64,000 nucleotides of DNA, taken from assembly GCF_000374865.1 (NCBI RefSeq), contig NZ_KB895459.1:1-64000 (forward strand), written 5' to 3'. Both the position numbers and the translations under genes were made by a program. This document shows, one piece after another, positions 52,048-61,621 of the stretch. The stretch's first letter is position 1, and every line of letters starts with the position of its first letter. Below the pieces are notes generated by a model. The model did not search any database. It saw nothing but the letters and a program-made list of their open reading frames with translations, and was not told the origin of the DNA. The stretch comes from Arthrobacter sp. 135MFCol5.1. GTDB taxonomy: Bacteria; Actinomycetota; Actinomycetes; Actinomycetales; Micrococcaceae.

Positions 52048-52067
52048 TTTTTCCCCAGACGGGAATA
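52048..52067 (+). promoter_or_regulatory. TTTTTCCC-type operator, site g
   Basis: TTTTTCCC-CAGAC-GGGAATA, followed by ATCTTTGGCGAACGCTTC, which closely matches the sequence after site f. Upstream of the ribulokinase gene. Confidence 0.65.
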
Positions 52068-52175
52068 ATCTTTGGCGAACGCTTCAGTTCAAGGGCCCAG
52101 GTCATTGGGCCCTGGATTAAGTAAGCGGCAAGGTGAGGAACAGTGACCGCCCTTGAGACTGCGCGCCTCAATATT

Positions 52176-52187
52176 GTTAGCGCTAAC
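52176..52187. promoter_or_regulatory. LacI-family operator
   Basis: GTTAGCGCTAAC is a perfect 12-bp palindrome with the AGCGCT centre typical of LacI-family operators. It lies 87 bases before the ribulokinase start; the LacI-type gene is third in the same operon. Confidence 0.65.
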
Positions 52188-52273
52188 CAAGATCTGAAGC
52201 CTAGGGCATCCTTTGGTTGTCCCCTCACATGTCGAAAAATTATCTGGCCTGAGCCAGCAAGAGAAGGATTATT

Positions 52274-53896
52274 GTGAATTTTTCCGGCACGTCATCTGCA
52301 GCCGATGCCATACGTTCCGGACGCGCTCGTCTGGGGATTGAACTGGGCTCAACCCGCATCAAGGCGTGCCTTATCGGGGATGATCCCCGGCACGTGCTCG
52401 CATTGGGGAGCTTTAGCTGGGAAAGCAGCTTTCAAAACGCGGTGTGGACCTACTCGATGACAGATGTCTGGACCGGTATTCAGGCAGCCTATGCAGATCT
52501 CGTTGCGAACTGCGAAGAGCGCTACGGGGTGCAACCACGCATTCTTCAAGCGATTGGTGTTTCCGCCATGATGCACGGCTACCTGGTCTTCGATTGCGAT
52601 GACCAACAACTCGTGCCATTCAGGACCTGGCGGAACACCACTACGGGCGCGGCGTCTGCCGAGCTTACAAAGGCATTCGACCTCAACATCCCCCTCCGCT
52701 GGTCGATTGCCCACCTACACCAGGCGGTGAGCGACGGCGAAGAGCACGTTCCACGCATTAATTTCATGACCACTCTTGCCGGTTATGTTCATTGGCGTCT
52801 CACTGGAAGGAAAGTAATTGGAATCGGTGATGCTTCCGGCATGTTCCCGATCGATTCGGCGAGCCACACCTACGACTCGGACCTTTTGGCACGTTACAAA
52901 GCACTTGTTGCTCATGCCGCTCCCGCGCTCGACCTCAGTCAGGTGCTCCCCGAAGTGCTGGTGGCGGGTGAGTACGCCGGCACACTCACGGATGCCGGCG
53001 CAGCGTTGCTTGACCCGTCAGGTGCCCTGCAGCCCGGGGCAGTTTTCTGCCCGCCAGAAGGTGACGCCGGTACTGGAATGGTCGCCACATGCTCCATAGC
53101 CCCCCGGACGGGCAACGTCAGTGTCGGCACGAGCATCTTCGCCATGGTCGTCCTTGAAAGGCCGCTGGCTCAGGTCCGCCACGAGCTCGATCTCGTAACG
53201 ACTCCGGCGGGCGCTCCGGTAGCAATGGTCCACTGCAATAACGGCGCAAGTGAACTTGCAGCCTGGGTACAGCTCTTCACCCAATTCGCGCGTAAAGCAG
53301 ACTGCCCTATCGACCAGGACACCGTATTCACCGCCCTCCTTCAGGAAGCGCTCGAAGGCGACCCAGATGCCGGCGGATTAATCGCGTACAACTACGTCGC
53401 CGGTGAACCTCTTGCTGGCGTCCGCGATGGCCGGCCACTCCTTGTACGAGCACCCGACAGCACGTTCACCCTCGCAAACTTCGTGCGCTCCCAGGTGTAC
53501 GGCGTGTTCGCAACGCTGATACTTGGCATGCGCGTCCTTGCCGACGAAGGGGTTGCGGTCGACCGGATGTTCGCGCACGGCGGCATGTTTCGAACCGCAG
53601 GAATCGCTCAACGCTTTCTTGCCGGCGCCCTAAACGCGCCCGTTTCCGTCGCAGAATCCGCTTCCGAAGGCGGGGCTTGGGGTATCGCCGTGCTTGCGGC
53701 ATTCGCCACCCACCCCACAGGAGACCTCAATGAATTTCTCCGCAACAGCGTCTTTGGTGGCGCGGCCTTTGAAACGACTAATCCTGACCCTGCCGACGTA
53801 ACGGGGTTCTCGACGTACTTGGACCGATATGCCGTTGGGCTTGCGGTCCAGCGCGCAGCCGTTGACTCAATCTCTCCGAAAGGAAGCCAGCCATGA
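52274..53896 (+). CDS. araB: FGGY kinase, L-ribulokinase type
   Basis: 540 residues from GTG 52274 (AAGGA upstream). The N terminus ARLGIELGSTRIKACLIGDD and the following WTYSMTDVWTGIQAAY are characteristic of the alternative ribulokinase group of Gram-positive bacteria, not of classical AraB or XylB. The ATP-site region GNVSVGTSIFAMVVLE and C-terminal FAHGGMFRTAGIAQRFLAG are present. It overlaps araD by 4 bases. It would phosphorylate L-ribulose. The symbol follows from operon context. Confidence 0.88.
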   Translation: MNFSGTSSAADAIRSGRARLGIELGSTRIKACLIGDDPRHVLALGSFSWESSFQNAVWTYSMTDVWTGIQAAYADLVANCEERYGVQPRILQAIGVSAMMHGYLVFDCDDQQLVPFRTWRNTTTGAASAELTKAFDLNIPLRWSIAHLHQAVSDGEEHVPRINFMTTLAGYVHWRLTGRKVIGIGDASGMFPIDSASHTYDSDLLARYKALVAHAAPALDLSQVLPEVLVAGEYAGTLTDAGAALLDPSGALQPGAVFCPPEGDAGTGMVATCSIAPRTGNVSVGTSIFAMVVLERPLAQVRHELDLVTTPAGAPVAMVHCNNGASELAAWVQLFTQFARKADCPIDQDTVFTALLQEALEGDPDAGGLIAYNYVAGEPLAGVRDGRPLLVRAPDSTFTLANFVRSQVYGVFATLILGMRVLADEGVAVDRMFAHGGMFRTAGIAQRFLAGALNAPVSVAESASEGGAWGIAVLAAFATHPTGDLNEFLRNSVFGGAAFETTNPDPADVTGFSTYLDRYAVGLAVQRAAVDSISPKGSQP

Positions 53897-54630
53897 GATC
53901 TAGCACGACCAGCCAGACATCAAGCCAAGTGCCAACCGAGATAGCCGAGGCTATTAGAACAGTCCGAAGCAACGTCGCCAAGCTGCATGCGGAACTTGTG
54001 CGCTACAACCTTGTTGTATGGACCGGCGGCAATGTCTCCGGGCGCGTTCCAGGGACTGATTACTTCGTGATCAAACCCAGCGGCGTCCTGTACGACGAAC
54101 TGACCGCCGACAACATGATTCTCTGCACTCTCGATGGCCGGGTCGTCCCTGACGTGCCCGGTTCAGAAAGGACACCTTCAAGCGACACGGCTGCACACGC
54201 GTACGTTTACCGCCATATGCCCGAGGTCGGGGGAGTGGTTCACACCCATTCTCCGTATGCCGTAGCCTGGGCCGCGCACGGCGAACCCATACCCTGCGTA
54301 ACAACAGCGATGGCAGACGAATTCGGCGGCGAGATCCCTATCGGCCCCTTCGCAATCATCGGCGATGATTCCATTGGGCGTGGAATCGTCGATACCCTCA
54401 GTGGCCACCGCTCCCGTGCCGTACTGATGAAGAACCACGGCCCGTTCACCATCGGCAAAGATGCCCGCGACGCTGTCAAGGCAGCCGTCATGGTTGAAGA
54501 TGTAGCCAGATCAGTGCTGTTCTCGCGACAATTAGGAGAACCGCACCCAATTGCACCCGCAGCGGTTGATGCCCTGTTCAACCGCTATCAAAACGTTTAC
54601 GGGCAAGAACCCACAGGGGCCATAAATTGA
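53893..54630 (+). CDS. araD: L-ribulose-5-phosphate 4-epimerase
   Basis: 245 residues; ATG 53893 lies in the ribulokinase stop (ATGA). Class II aldolase fold: WTGGNVSGRVPGTDYFVIKP, the zinc-binding histidines in VVHTHSPYAVAWA and the catalytic loop VLMKNHGPFTIG. It converts L-ribulose 5-phosphate to D-xylulose 5-phosphate, joining the arabinose route to the xylose route. Confidence 0.93.
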   Translation: MRSSTTSQTSSQVPTEIAEAIRTVRSNVAKLHAELVRYNLVVWTGGNVSGRVPGTDYFVIKPSGVLYDELTADNMILCTLDGRVVPDVPGSERTPSSDTAAHAYVYRHMPEVGGVVHTHSPYAVAWAAHGEPIPCVTTAMADEFGGEIPIGPFAIIGDDSIGRGIVDTLSGHRSRAVLMKNHGPFTIGKDARDAVKAAVMVEDVARSVLFSRQLGEPHPIAPAAVDALFNRYQNVYGQEPTGAIN

Positions 54631-54710
54631 GGGAGCCCGTCCGCCACCGGCGTGACGGCGCGTCAAACATGCGGCCGGTATCCATACACGACGCAGTGGC
54701 TCGGTGAACC

Positions 54711-55781
54711 ATGGGCAGGACCACTGATGGCAGGTCACCAAGGCTGAAGGACGTCGCTGCCGTCGCCGGTGTTTCACATCAGACGGTGTCAAGGGTCGTC
54801 AACGGTCACCCGAACGTCCGCACCGGGACAAGAGAAAAGGTCAAGGCCGCGATCGCCGAGCTCGGGTACCGGCCCAACACTGCAGCCAGGAGCTTGGTCA
54901 CCCGCCGTTCGCGGAGGATCGGGGTACTGGCGAGCGAGTTGTCCCACTACGGTCCAGCCAACACGCTGATGGGGATAGAACAGGCAGCCAGGGATGCTGG
55001 CTATTCCGTCAGCATCGCTGCGCTGCGTGAAGTGAACAGGGCGAGCATTTGCGAGGCCATCAACCATTTTATGGACCAGCCAGTTGACGGCATCGCCGTG
55101 GTAGTACCCCACGAGGAAGCTCTTGCAGCTTTGGATGACATGACGCTGTCCGTTCCTGTTGTAACTGTCGGATCGCCAACCAACAGGAATGTCAGCGGGA
55201 CGGTAGTGGACCAGGGGCAGGGCGCACGTGCCGCAGTGCAACATCTTCTCCAGCAGGGCCACCGCGCGATAGCTCACCTTTCGGGTCCGCCGGGGTGGCC
55301 TGACAGCTCCGAACGTAAAGCGGGCTGGCGGGAAGCTCTGCGCGGAGCCGGCCTCCCCGATGAACACCTGTTCATAGGTGACTGGGGCGCCGGAAGCGGA
55401 TACACCATCGGCAGGAAAATTGCCCAGGACCCTCGGATAACAGCTGTGTTTGCCGCCAACGACCAAATGGCTCTGGGAGTCCTGAGAGCCTTTGCTGAAG
55501 CAGAGGTGCGGGTGCCGGAAGACGTCAGCGTTGTCGGTTTCGACGATCAGCCGGAGAGCGCCTACTTCACCCCGCCACTGACAACAGTCCGACAGGACTT
55601 CGAAGAACTGGGCCGCAAATCCGTCAACTTGATGCTGCGGGAACTCGACCTCGGAATGCCCGCACCCACCGCGGTAGTTACCCCAGCACTTCAAATTCGT
55701 GCAAGCACGGCGCCCCACCAGCCGGTGTCAACCTTATCGAGGCTGCACTCCCCGAACCCGGGACCGCGGCGGTCCGGGTGA
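54711..55781 (+). CDS. LacI family regulator of the arabinose genes
   Basis: 356 residues from ATG 54711. N-terminal LacI helix-turn-helix (LKDVAAVAGVSHQTVSRVVN, then HPNVRTGTREKV) with hinge PNTAARSLVTRRS, then the sugar-binding domain ending VGFDDQPESAYFTPPLTTVR. The C-terminal 25 residues are an unusual Pro/Arg-rich tail. It lies between araD and araA, so its own operon probably includes its operator (52176-52187); a second candidate is at 39812-39824. Confidence 0.9.
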   Translation: MGRTTDGRSPRLKDVAAVAGVSHQTVSRVVNGHPNVRTGTREKVKAAIAELGYRPNTAARSLVTRRSRRIGVLASELSHYGPANTLMGIEQAARDAGYSVSIAALREVNRASICEAINHFMDQPVDGIAVVVPHEEALAALDDMTLSVPVVTVGSPTNRNVSGTVVDQGQGARAAVQHLLQQGHRAIAHLSGPPGWPDSSERKAGWREALRGAGLPDEHLFIGDWGAGSGYTIGRKIAQDPRITAVFAANDQMALGVLRAFAEAEVRVPEDVSVVGFDDQPESAYFTPPLTTVRQDFEELGRKSVNLMLRELDLGMPAPTAVVTPALQIRASTAPHQPVSTLSRLHSPNPGPRRSG

Positions 55782-55878
55782 TCCCCTAAAAACATGTAGC
55801 GCAACGATCATCCGTTAGTAGCTCCTTCGCGGCCACCGCTTGGCCAATATCCACAATCGAATCTCAATTGGAGAACCC

Positions 55879-57399
55879 ATGAGTACCGCAGTAAACACCT
55901 CCCTCGACGGCTACGAGGTCTGGTTCCTTACCGGCAGCCAGCACCTTTATGGTGAGGAGGTCCTGAAGCAGGTGGCCGCGCAGTCCCAGGAGATCGCGAA
56001 CCAGCTGAACGCCTCCTCCGCCGTGCCGGTGCGGATTGTGTGGAAGCCGGTCCTGACCGACTCGGACGCCATCCGCCGCACCGCGCTGGAGGCGAACTCG
56101 GATGACTCGGTCATCGGCGTGACCGCCTGGATGCACACCTTCAGCCCGGCCAAGATGTGGATCTCCGGCCTGGACCTGCTGCGCAAGCCGCTGCTGCACC
56201 TGCACACCCAGGCCAACCGCGACCTGCCGTGGGCGGACATCGACTTCGACTTCATGAACCTGAACCAGGCCGCCCACGGTGATCGCGAGTTCGGGTACAT
56301 CCAGTCCCGGCTCGGCATCGCCCGGAAGACCGTCGTCGGGCACGTCTCCAACCCCGAGGTCGCACGGCAGGTCGGGTCCTGGCAGCGCGCCGCCGCCGGG
56401 TGGGCCGCCATCCGCACCCTGAAGCTGACCCGCTTCGGGGACAACATGCGCAACGTCGCCGTCACCGAGGGCGACAAGACCGAGGCCGAGCTGCGGTTCG
56501 GCGTCGCGGTGAACACCTGGTCCGTCAACGAGCTCGCCGACGCCGTGCACGGCGCCGCGGAGTCCGACGTCGACACCCTGGTGGCCGAATATGAGGACCT
56601 GTACGACGTGGTGCCGGAGCTCCGCGCAGGCGCGGCCCGGCACGACTCCCTGCGGTATGGTGCCCGGATTGAACTGGGCCTGCGGTCCTTCCTTGAAGGG
56701 AACGGCTCCGCCGCGTTCACCACGTCCTTCGAGGACCTCGGCGCGCTCCGGCAGCTTCCGGGCCTGGCTGTCCAGCGGCTCATGGCCGCCGGGTACGGCT
56801 TCGGCGCCGAAGGCGACTGGAAGACCGCCATCCTGGTCCGCGCCGCGAAGGTGATGGGTGCCGGCCTGCCGGGCGGCGCGTCCCTGATGGAGGACTACAC
56901 CTACCACCTGGAACCCGGCGCGGAGAAGATCCTCGGCGCGCACATGCTCGAAGTCTGCCCGTCCCTCACGGCAGCGAAGCCGCGGCTGGAAATCCATCCG
57001 CTGGGCATCGGCGGCAAGGAAGATCCGGTCCGGCTGGTGTTCGACGCCGATGCCTCCCCGGGCGTCGTCGTCGCCCTGTCCGACATGCGCGACCGTTTCC
57101 GCCTGGTGGCCAACGCCGTCGACGTCGTCCCCCTGGACCAGCCGCTGCCCAACCTCCCCGTGGCCCGCGCCCTCTGGGAGCCAAAGCCGGACTTCGCCAC
57201 CTCCGCCGCCGCCTGGCTCACCGCCGGAGCCGCGCACCACACCGTGCTCTCCACCCAGGTGGGCATGGACGTCTTCGAGGACTTCGCCGAGATCGCCAAA
57301 ACCGAACTGCTCACCATCGACGAGGGAACCACCATCCGCCAGTTCAAGAAAGACCTGAACTGGAACGCCGCCTACTACAAACTCGCCGGCGGCATCTGA
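55879..57399 (+). CDS. araA: L-arabinose isomerase
   Basis: 506 residues from ATG 55879 (TTGGAGAA upstream). Family blocks: [45 protein letters not shown]-type [14 protein letters not shown], and the metal-site region [13 protein letters not shown] with the conserved Glu and His. It converts L-arabinose to L-ribulose. GC content at third positions is noticeably higher than in the neighbours (52-55 kb and 57.5-60 kb), which suggests a different recent origin. Confidence 0.95.
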   Translation: MSTAVNTSLDGYEVWFLTGSQHLYGEEVLKQVAAQSQEIANQLNASSAVPVRIVWKPVLTDSDAIRRTALEANSDDSVIGVTAWMHTFSPAKMWISGLDLLRKPLLHLHTQANRDLPWADIDFDFMNLNQAAHGDREFGYIQSRLGIARKTVVGHVSNPEVARQVGSWQRAAAGWAAIRTLKLTRFGDNMRNVAVTEGDKTEAELRFGVAVNTWSVNELADAVHGAAESDVDTLVAEYEDLYDVVPELRAGAARHDSLRYGARIELGLRSFLEGNGSAAFTTSFEDLGALRQLPGLAVQRLMAAGYGFGAEGDWKTAILVRAAKVMGAGLPGGASLMEDYTYHLEPGAEKILGAHMLEVCPSLTAAKPRLEIHPLGIGGKEDPVRLVFDADASPGVVVALSDMRDRFRLVANAVDVVPLDQPLPNLPVARALWEPKPDFATSAAAWLTAGAAHHTVLSTQVGMDVFEDFAEIAKTELLTIDEGTTIRQFKKDLNWNAAYYKLAGGI

Positions 57400-57550
57400 C
57401 CCATGCCATCGCTGAGGACGGGACGCCCGCGGCTGCCAACGGCAAGAACCCTGTGAACCGCGGCAGGCGCAGGGCTGCGCCATGGGCCCGGCTGGCACCC
57501 GCCTACCTTTACCCAGCACTTAGATCACATGCACAAGAACGGAAAATTCA

Positions 57551-58048
57551 ATGTCCACGGACACGCAACTCTGCCCTCGGGTCCATATAGCCACTGACCA
57601 CGCCGGGCTTGACCTTAGCGCTGATCTCGTAAAGCATCTGGCAGCGAAAGGGTATGAAGTTGTTGACCACGGTCCAGAGACGTACGACCCGCAGGACGAC
57701 TACCCCGCTTTTTGCATTCGTGCAGCCCAAGCTGTTATCACCGACCAACAGTCTGGGCGACATGCTTTGGGCATTGTTCTTGGCGGTTCTGGCAACGGGG
57801 AACAAATTGCGGCAAACAAAGTGAAGGGCATCCGGGCGGCACTGGTGTGGAACCACTCAACGGCCGTTCTCGCCAGGGAACATAACGACGCCAACGTTGT
57901 TGCCTTGGGAGCAAGGCAACACTCAGCTCAGGAAACGTTCGACCTCGTGGAAGCCTTTCTTCAGACTCCTTTCAGCAATGACGAAAGGCACGCCCGACGT
58001 ATCGCCACAATTGCCCACTTCGAGAACGCGGGCAGCGCTATGGAGTAG
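57551..58048 (+). CDS. rpiB: ribose-5-phosphate isomerase B family protein
   Basis: 165 residues. HIATDHAGLDLSADLVKHLA at the N terminus and GIVLGGSGNGEQIAANKVKG in the middle. The position of the catalytic Cys of E. coli RpiB is Ser, with Glu in GNGEQ, as in the mycobacterial type that uses Glu. It interconverts ribose and ribulose 5-phosphates; a role for other sugar phosphates (LacA/LacB-like) is possible. It lies 151 bases after araA. A decayed relative may exist near 62640. Confidence 0.9.
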   Translation: MSTDTQLCPRVHIATDHAGLDLSADLVKHLAAKGYEVVDHGPETYDPQDDYPAFCIRAAQAVITDQQSGRHALGIVLGGSGNGEQIAANKVKGIRAALVWNHSTAVLAREHNDANVVALGARQHSAQETFDLVEAFLQTPFSNDERHARRIATIAHFENAGSAME

Positions 58049-58198
58049 CTGCCATGGCGCGCAACACCTGGTGGAGCATGTATCGATCGACCACTGCTAC
58101 CACCTCCAACCGGAGTACAGGGCGCAGGAGCTTTGCGAGTCCCAGCGCTCACGCTGCTTCGGATGCTTCATCAATTCACCCACCCATAACGAGGGATT

Positions 58199-60697
58199 AT
58201 GAAACGCACATCGTTCAATACTGACTGGCTGGTCTCCGGCATTGCTGGCTCGACGGAGTCCACGGCAGTAACACTCCCGCACGATGCAATGCTCTACGAA
58301 AAACGCGATCCGGCGACCGCGAACGGCTACCACACAGGCTTTTATCCGGGGGGCGTTTACAGGTACAGCAAGACCTTTACCGCTCCTCAGGCGTGGCGGA
58401 GGCAACACGTTGTCATTGAGTTTGAAGGTGTCTACATGCGCTCGGAGGTTTACCTCAACGGCGTACTCATCGGAGGTCGACCATCGGGCTACGCGGAGTT
58501 TCAGGTAATACTTGATGACCAACTGAAGTATGGCGAAGAGAACCTCCTCGAGGTAGTCGCCAACAACCCCTCCGGTCCCAACTCGCGGTGGTACTCAGGA
58601 AGTGGAATCTATCGCCCGGTAAACCTTCTTGTTGGTCCCCGGTTGCACATCGATTCGAGCGGGGTACAGCTGAGGACAGTTGGCCTCGAGGGCACAAAAG
58701 CCACCATCCATGCGCGTGCGACTATCACCAACGAGGACATCAAGGCGCAAAGGTCCAAGTTGACGCTCACGCTCAGGGGGCCTGACCGCGACGAGTTTTC
58801 TGCAACATCCCAAGAGGTCGTGACCCAACCAGGAACAAGCGCCGTCCATGATCTCGAATTTGTTCTCGACGGCGCACACCTTTGGTCGCCGGAGCATCCT
58901 CACCTGTACAAGGTCCTCGCAGAGCTCGCCAGTAACAGCGGCCTCGACACAGCTGAGGATACATTTGGGATCCGGCTTATCACGGTCGACGCCCACCAAG
59001 GCCTGCAGATCAATGGCGCCACAATCAAACTGCGTGGGGGCTGCATCCACCACGACAACGGAATCATTGGCGCACACACATTGGAGGCTGCCGAAGAACG
59101 TCGGATCCGCATCCTCCGCGATGCAGGCTACAACGCGATTCGAAGCGCCCACAACGCCGTCTCACGGGCGACGCTTCGAGCATGCGACAAACTCGGGATG
59201 CTCGTTATGGATGAACTCGGCGATGAATGGTGGAGGCCGAAGTCACGCGATGGCTTCTCGCGGCATTTCCTCGAGTGGTGGCAGCGTGACCTCGACGCGC
59301 TGATCGCCAAGGATTACAACCATCCCTCAGTAATCATGTACTCGATCGGCAACGAAATTGGAGAGATTTCCACTGACCAAGGCAAGGCGCTCGGCTACGA
59401 CATGGCCGCTCACGCCCGCGCAACGGACCCCGGCCGCTTGACCACCAATGGAGTGAATGTCTTCCTGAGCTTCATTGCCCCCAAGGAAGACACCAAAGTG
59501 GAGTCTCAAACGGTCGAGACTAAAGAGAAGGCAGACGATCCCGAAAAGACGATTGCGACGCTCAACTTCCTGATGGGCGCCTTCGAGAAACTCACCCCCC
59601 TTCTGCTCAGGCTCCCACAAGCCGAGAGCAGGACGCGGGACGCGCAATTCGCCCTCGATGTCGCGGGTTACAACTACGGTCATGACCGATGGGTCAGGGA
59701 CACCAAGCGATATCCGAACCGCGTCATCGTCGGCACGGAAACGACCCCCAGCACAACCGCCACCCTATGGAGTCTGATCAACGCTATGCCCAACGTCATC
59801 GGCGAATTCGTGTGGACTGCTTGGGACTACGTAGGGGAAGCGGGCATCGCCACTCAGCAGTACGACAGTCCCCGCAAACTGTTCCAGCCCTACCCCGCAC
59901 TCCTGGCAGGGGCACCAATCATCGATATCACCGGTTATCGGCAACCATGGTCGTACTACAACGAGATCGTGTGGGGCCTAAGTAAGGGCCCGTCGCTGGC
60001 CGTGCACCCCCTAAACCATGCCGGCCAGAAACGCACCAAGAACAACTGGCGGCCGACCGACGCTGTACGCAGCTGGAGCTGGAGCGGATACGAAGGAGTC
60101 AAAGCCGAAGTGGACGTATATGCTGACGCGCACCGGGTCGACCTGCACCTGAACGATAAGCTCATCGCCACCCGAAAAATCAAAGCCAAAGACCAATTTC
60201 GCTGCACATTCTCAATGCCGTATACGCCGGGTAAACTCACTGCAACCGCATACGACAAGTCCGGCAACATTGTCGGCTCGGACACCCTAGCTTCCGCCGG
60301 CCCCGAAACACTCCTGCGAGCTACCGCTGAAACTGACGAGGCGAAAGCAGACGGCGCGGACCTGGTCTATGTCAACGTCGAGCTCACAGACAACAATGGC
60401 GTGCTCAAACCCCTCGCTGACAGGCCAGTGACAGTCAGCGTAGAAGGCGAAGGAACGCTACTGGGCTTCGGGAGCGCCAACCCTGCGACCCCGGAAGAGC
60501 TTAGCTCTCCGATACACAGCACCTACCAGGGACGAGCCCAAGCGGTTATCCGTACCACAACACGTCCCGGAGGGATCACTCTCACGGTTAACGCCGAAGG
60601 CATGGCACAAACAACCATCAAGATCACGACCACCCCTACTCCCCGCAAACCCGCACCGAGGCTCGGTCGCATGCTGCAAGCGCGATACTTGCCTTGA
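58199..60697 (+). CDS. GH2 glycosidase (beta-galactosidase family), second
   Basis: 832 residues from ATG 58199 (GAGGG upstream). Domain order as in the gene at 34935: VTLPHDAMLYEKRD, VYMRSEVYLNGVLIGGRPSG, NAIRSAHNAVSRATL, acid/base Glu in MYSIGNEIGEIS, nucleophile Glu in IGEFVWTAWDYVGEAG, and a C-terminal domain with VTVSVEGEGTLLGFGSANP. It has a Lys- and Glu-rich insertion near residue 430 (ESQTVETKEKADDPEKTI). No signal peptide. The sequence is well diverged from the first GH2, so substrates probably differ. Confidence 0.9.
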   Translation: MKRTSFNTDWLVSGIAGSTESTAVTLPHDAMLYEKRDPATANGYHTGFYPGGVYRYSKTFTAPQAWRRQHVVIEFEGVYMRSEVYLNGVLIGGRPSGYAEFQVILDDQLKYGEENLLEVVANNPSGPNSRWYSGSGIYRPVNLLVGPRLHIDSSGVQLRTVGLEGTKATIHARATITNEDIKAQRSKLTLTLRGPDRDEFSATSQEVVTQPGTSAVHDLEFVLDGAHLWSPEHPHLYKVLAELASNSGLDTAEDTFGIRLITVDAHQGLQINGATIKLRGGCIHHDNGIIGAHTLEAAEERRIRILRDAGYNAIRSAHNAVSRATLRACDKLGMLVMDELGDEWWRPKSRDGFSRHFLEWWQRDLDALIAKDYNHPSVIMYSIGNEIGEISTDQGKALGYDMAAHARATDPGRLTTNGVNVFLSFIAPKEDTKVESQTVETKEKADDPEKTIATLNFLMGAFEKLTPLLLRLPQAESRTRDAQFALDVAGYNYGHDRWVRDTKRYPNRVIVGTETTPSTTATLWSLINAMPNVIGEFVWTAWDYVGEAGIATQQYDSPRKLFQPYPALLAGAPIIDITGYRQPWSYYNEIVWGLSKGPSLAVHPLNHAGQKRTKNNWRPTDAVRSWSWSGYEGVKAEVDVYADAHRVDLHLNDKLIATRKIKAKDQFRCTFSMPYTPGKLTATAYDKSGNIVGSDTLASAGPETLLRATAETDEAKADGADLVYVNVELTDNNGVLKPLADRPVTVSVEGEGTLLGFGSANPATPEELSSPIHSTYQGRAQAVIRTTTRPGGITLTVNAEGMAQTTIKITTTPTPRKPAPRLGRMLQARYLP

Positions 60698-60706
60698 GGA
60701 GAGACA

Positions 60707-61519
60707 TTGAACAGTCCCACAGAGGCTTCCGACGTCATGAAATCCGGAATCACGCACCTGACTTCTTTGGGAAGTTCCTTTGCCGCTGGTCCTGGCATTC
60801 TGCCTATAGAGGACCGGTTGGCTCGGCGGTCAACTCTTAATTACCCGCACCTTCTCGCTGAGAAGCTAGGTTGCCGGCTGACAGACCTATCTGTATCGGG
60901 AGCAACCACGGACACAATTCTTACCCGTTCGCAGCGGGTCGGCCTCGCGAAACTCCAACCCCAGATCAGGGGCCTACCTCACGACAGCGACCTTGTCACG
61001 GTAACAGCAGGCGGTAACGATGTCGGATACATCGGTTCAATGTACGCAGCCACCCTGACGGGCTGGCTGTCGAAGCAGCCCGTCATTTCCCGGTTATGGT
61101 CCCCGCAGACAAGCCCGAAGCCGGAGATGCTGATTGACCGTGCTACGGCGGGACTTGTGAGAGTTGCGGAGGAAATTCATCGCCGGGCCCCCATGGCCCG
61201 CGTCGTCTTCGTGGACTACTTCACGATAATCGGTCATGAAACAACACCCGGCCCCTCAACACCCTTTGATAGTGAAGCCATCTCCATGCTGGGCAGAATT
61301 GGCGAGCAGGTTGCACAAATGTTCCAAAACGCTGCAGATCGCTCCGGATCCGAGCTAGTGAAACTCTCACAGTTCAGTGAGGACCATGCTCTTGGATCTT
61401 CGGAACCCTGGGTCAACGGCTTCCGCCCCAAACCCGGAAACGGGATTTCCTTCCACCCCAACCGAGAAGGAATGCAGGCCGCGGCAAGGCTAATCGAGGA
61501 TCATCTAGGACTTCTCTAA
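60707..61519 (+). CDS. cytoplasmic SGNH/GDSL hydrolase
   Basis: 270 residues from TTG 60707, with GAGGAGAG just upstream and 9 bases after the GH2 stop. Ser in TSLGSSFAAGPG, DLSVSGATTDTIL, TVTAGGNDVGYIG and the catalytic Asp/His region ISFHPNREGMQAAARL. It has no signal peptide, unlike the esterase at 46865-47812, so it would deacetylate imported oligosaccharides before glycosidase action. Tight linkage to the GH2 gene supports this. Confidence 0.88.
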   Translation: MNSPTEASDVMKSGITHLTSLGSSFAAGPGILPIEDRLARRSTLNYPHLLAEKLGCRLTDLSVSGATTDTILTRSQRVGLAKLQPQIRGLPHDSDLVTVTAGGNDVGYIGSMYAATLTGWLSKQPVISRLWSPQTSPKPEMLIDRATAGLVRVAEEIHRRAPMARVVFVDYFTIIGHETTPGPSTPFDSEAISMLGRIGEQVAQMFQNAADRSGSELVKLSQFSEDHALGSSEPWVNGFRPKPGNGISFHPNREGMQAAARLIEDHLGLL

Positions 61520-61621
61520 GCCGGATCAGCTGGCTTCACCGACTCGAGCTGCCCTTTGAGCACGAGCAGTTATCGTCGCGGTACCGCCCTCAGCTTCGCA
61601 TCAAATCCAACTCGGTCCATT

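Larger units (their letters stand above)
51894..52273 (+). promoter_or_regulatory. 380-base control region of the ara operon
   Basis: No gene. It contains site g of the TTTTTCCC family (52048-52067), an imperfect GGGCCC hairpin (52090-52115) and a perfect LacI-type palindrome (52176-52187), indicating two regulators at one promoter region. Confidence 0.55.

Noticed and set aside
29980..52067. TTTTTCCC inverted repeats as intrinsic terminators
   Set aside because: They lie upstream of genes, have 4-6 base spacers and T runs on the 5' side of the stem, and share promoter-like flanks; an operator reading fits better.
55864..57519. 551-codon minus-strand frame
   Set aside because: It is the complement of araA, which has all family motifs.
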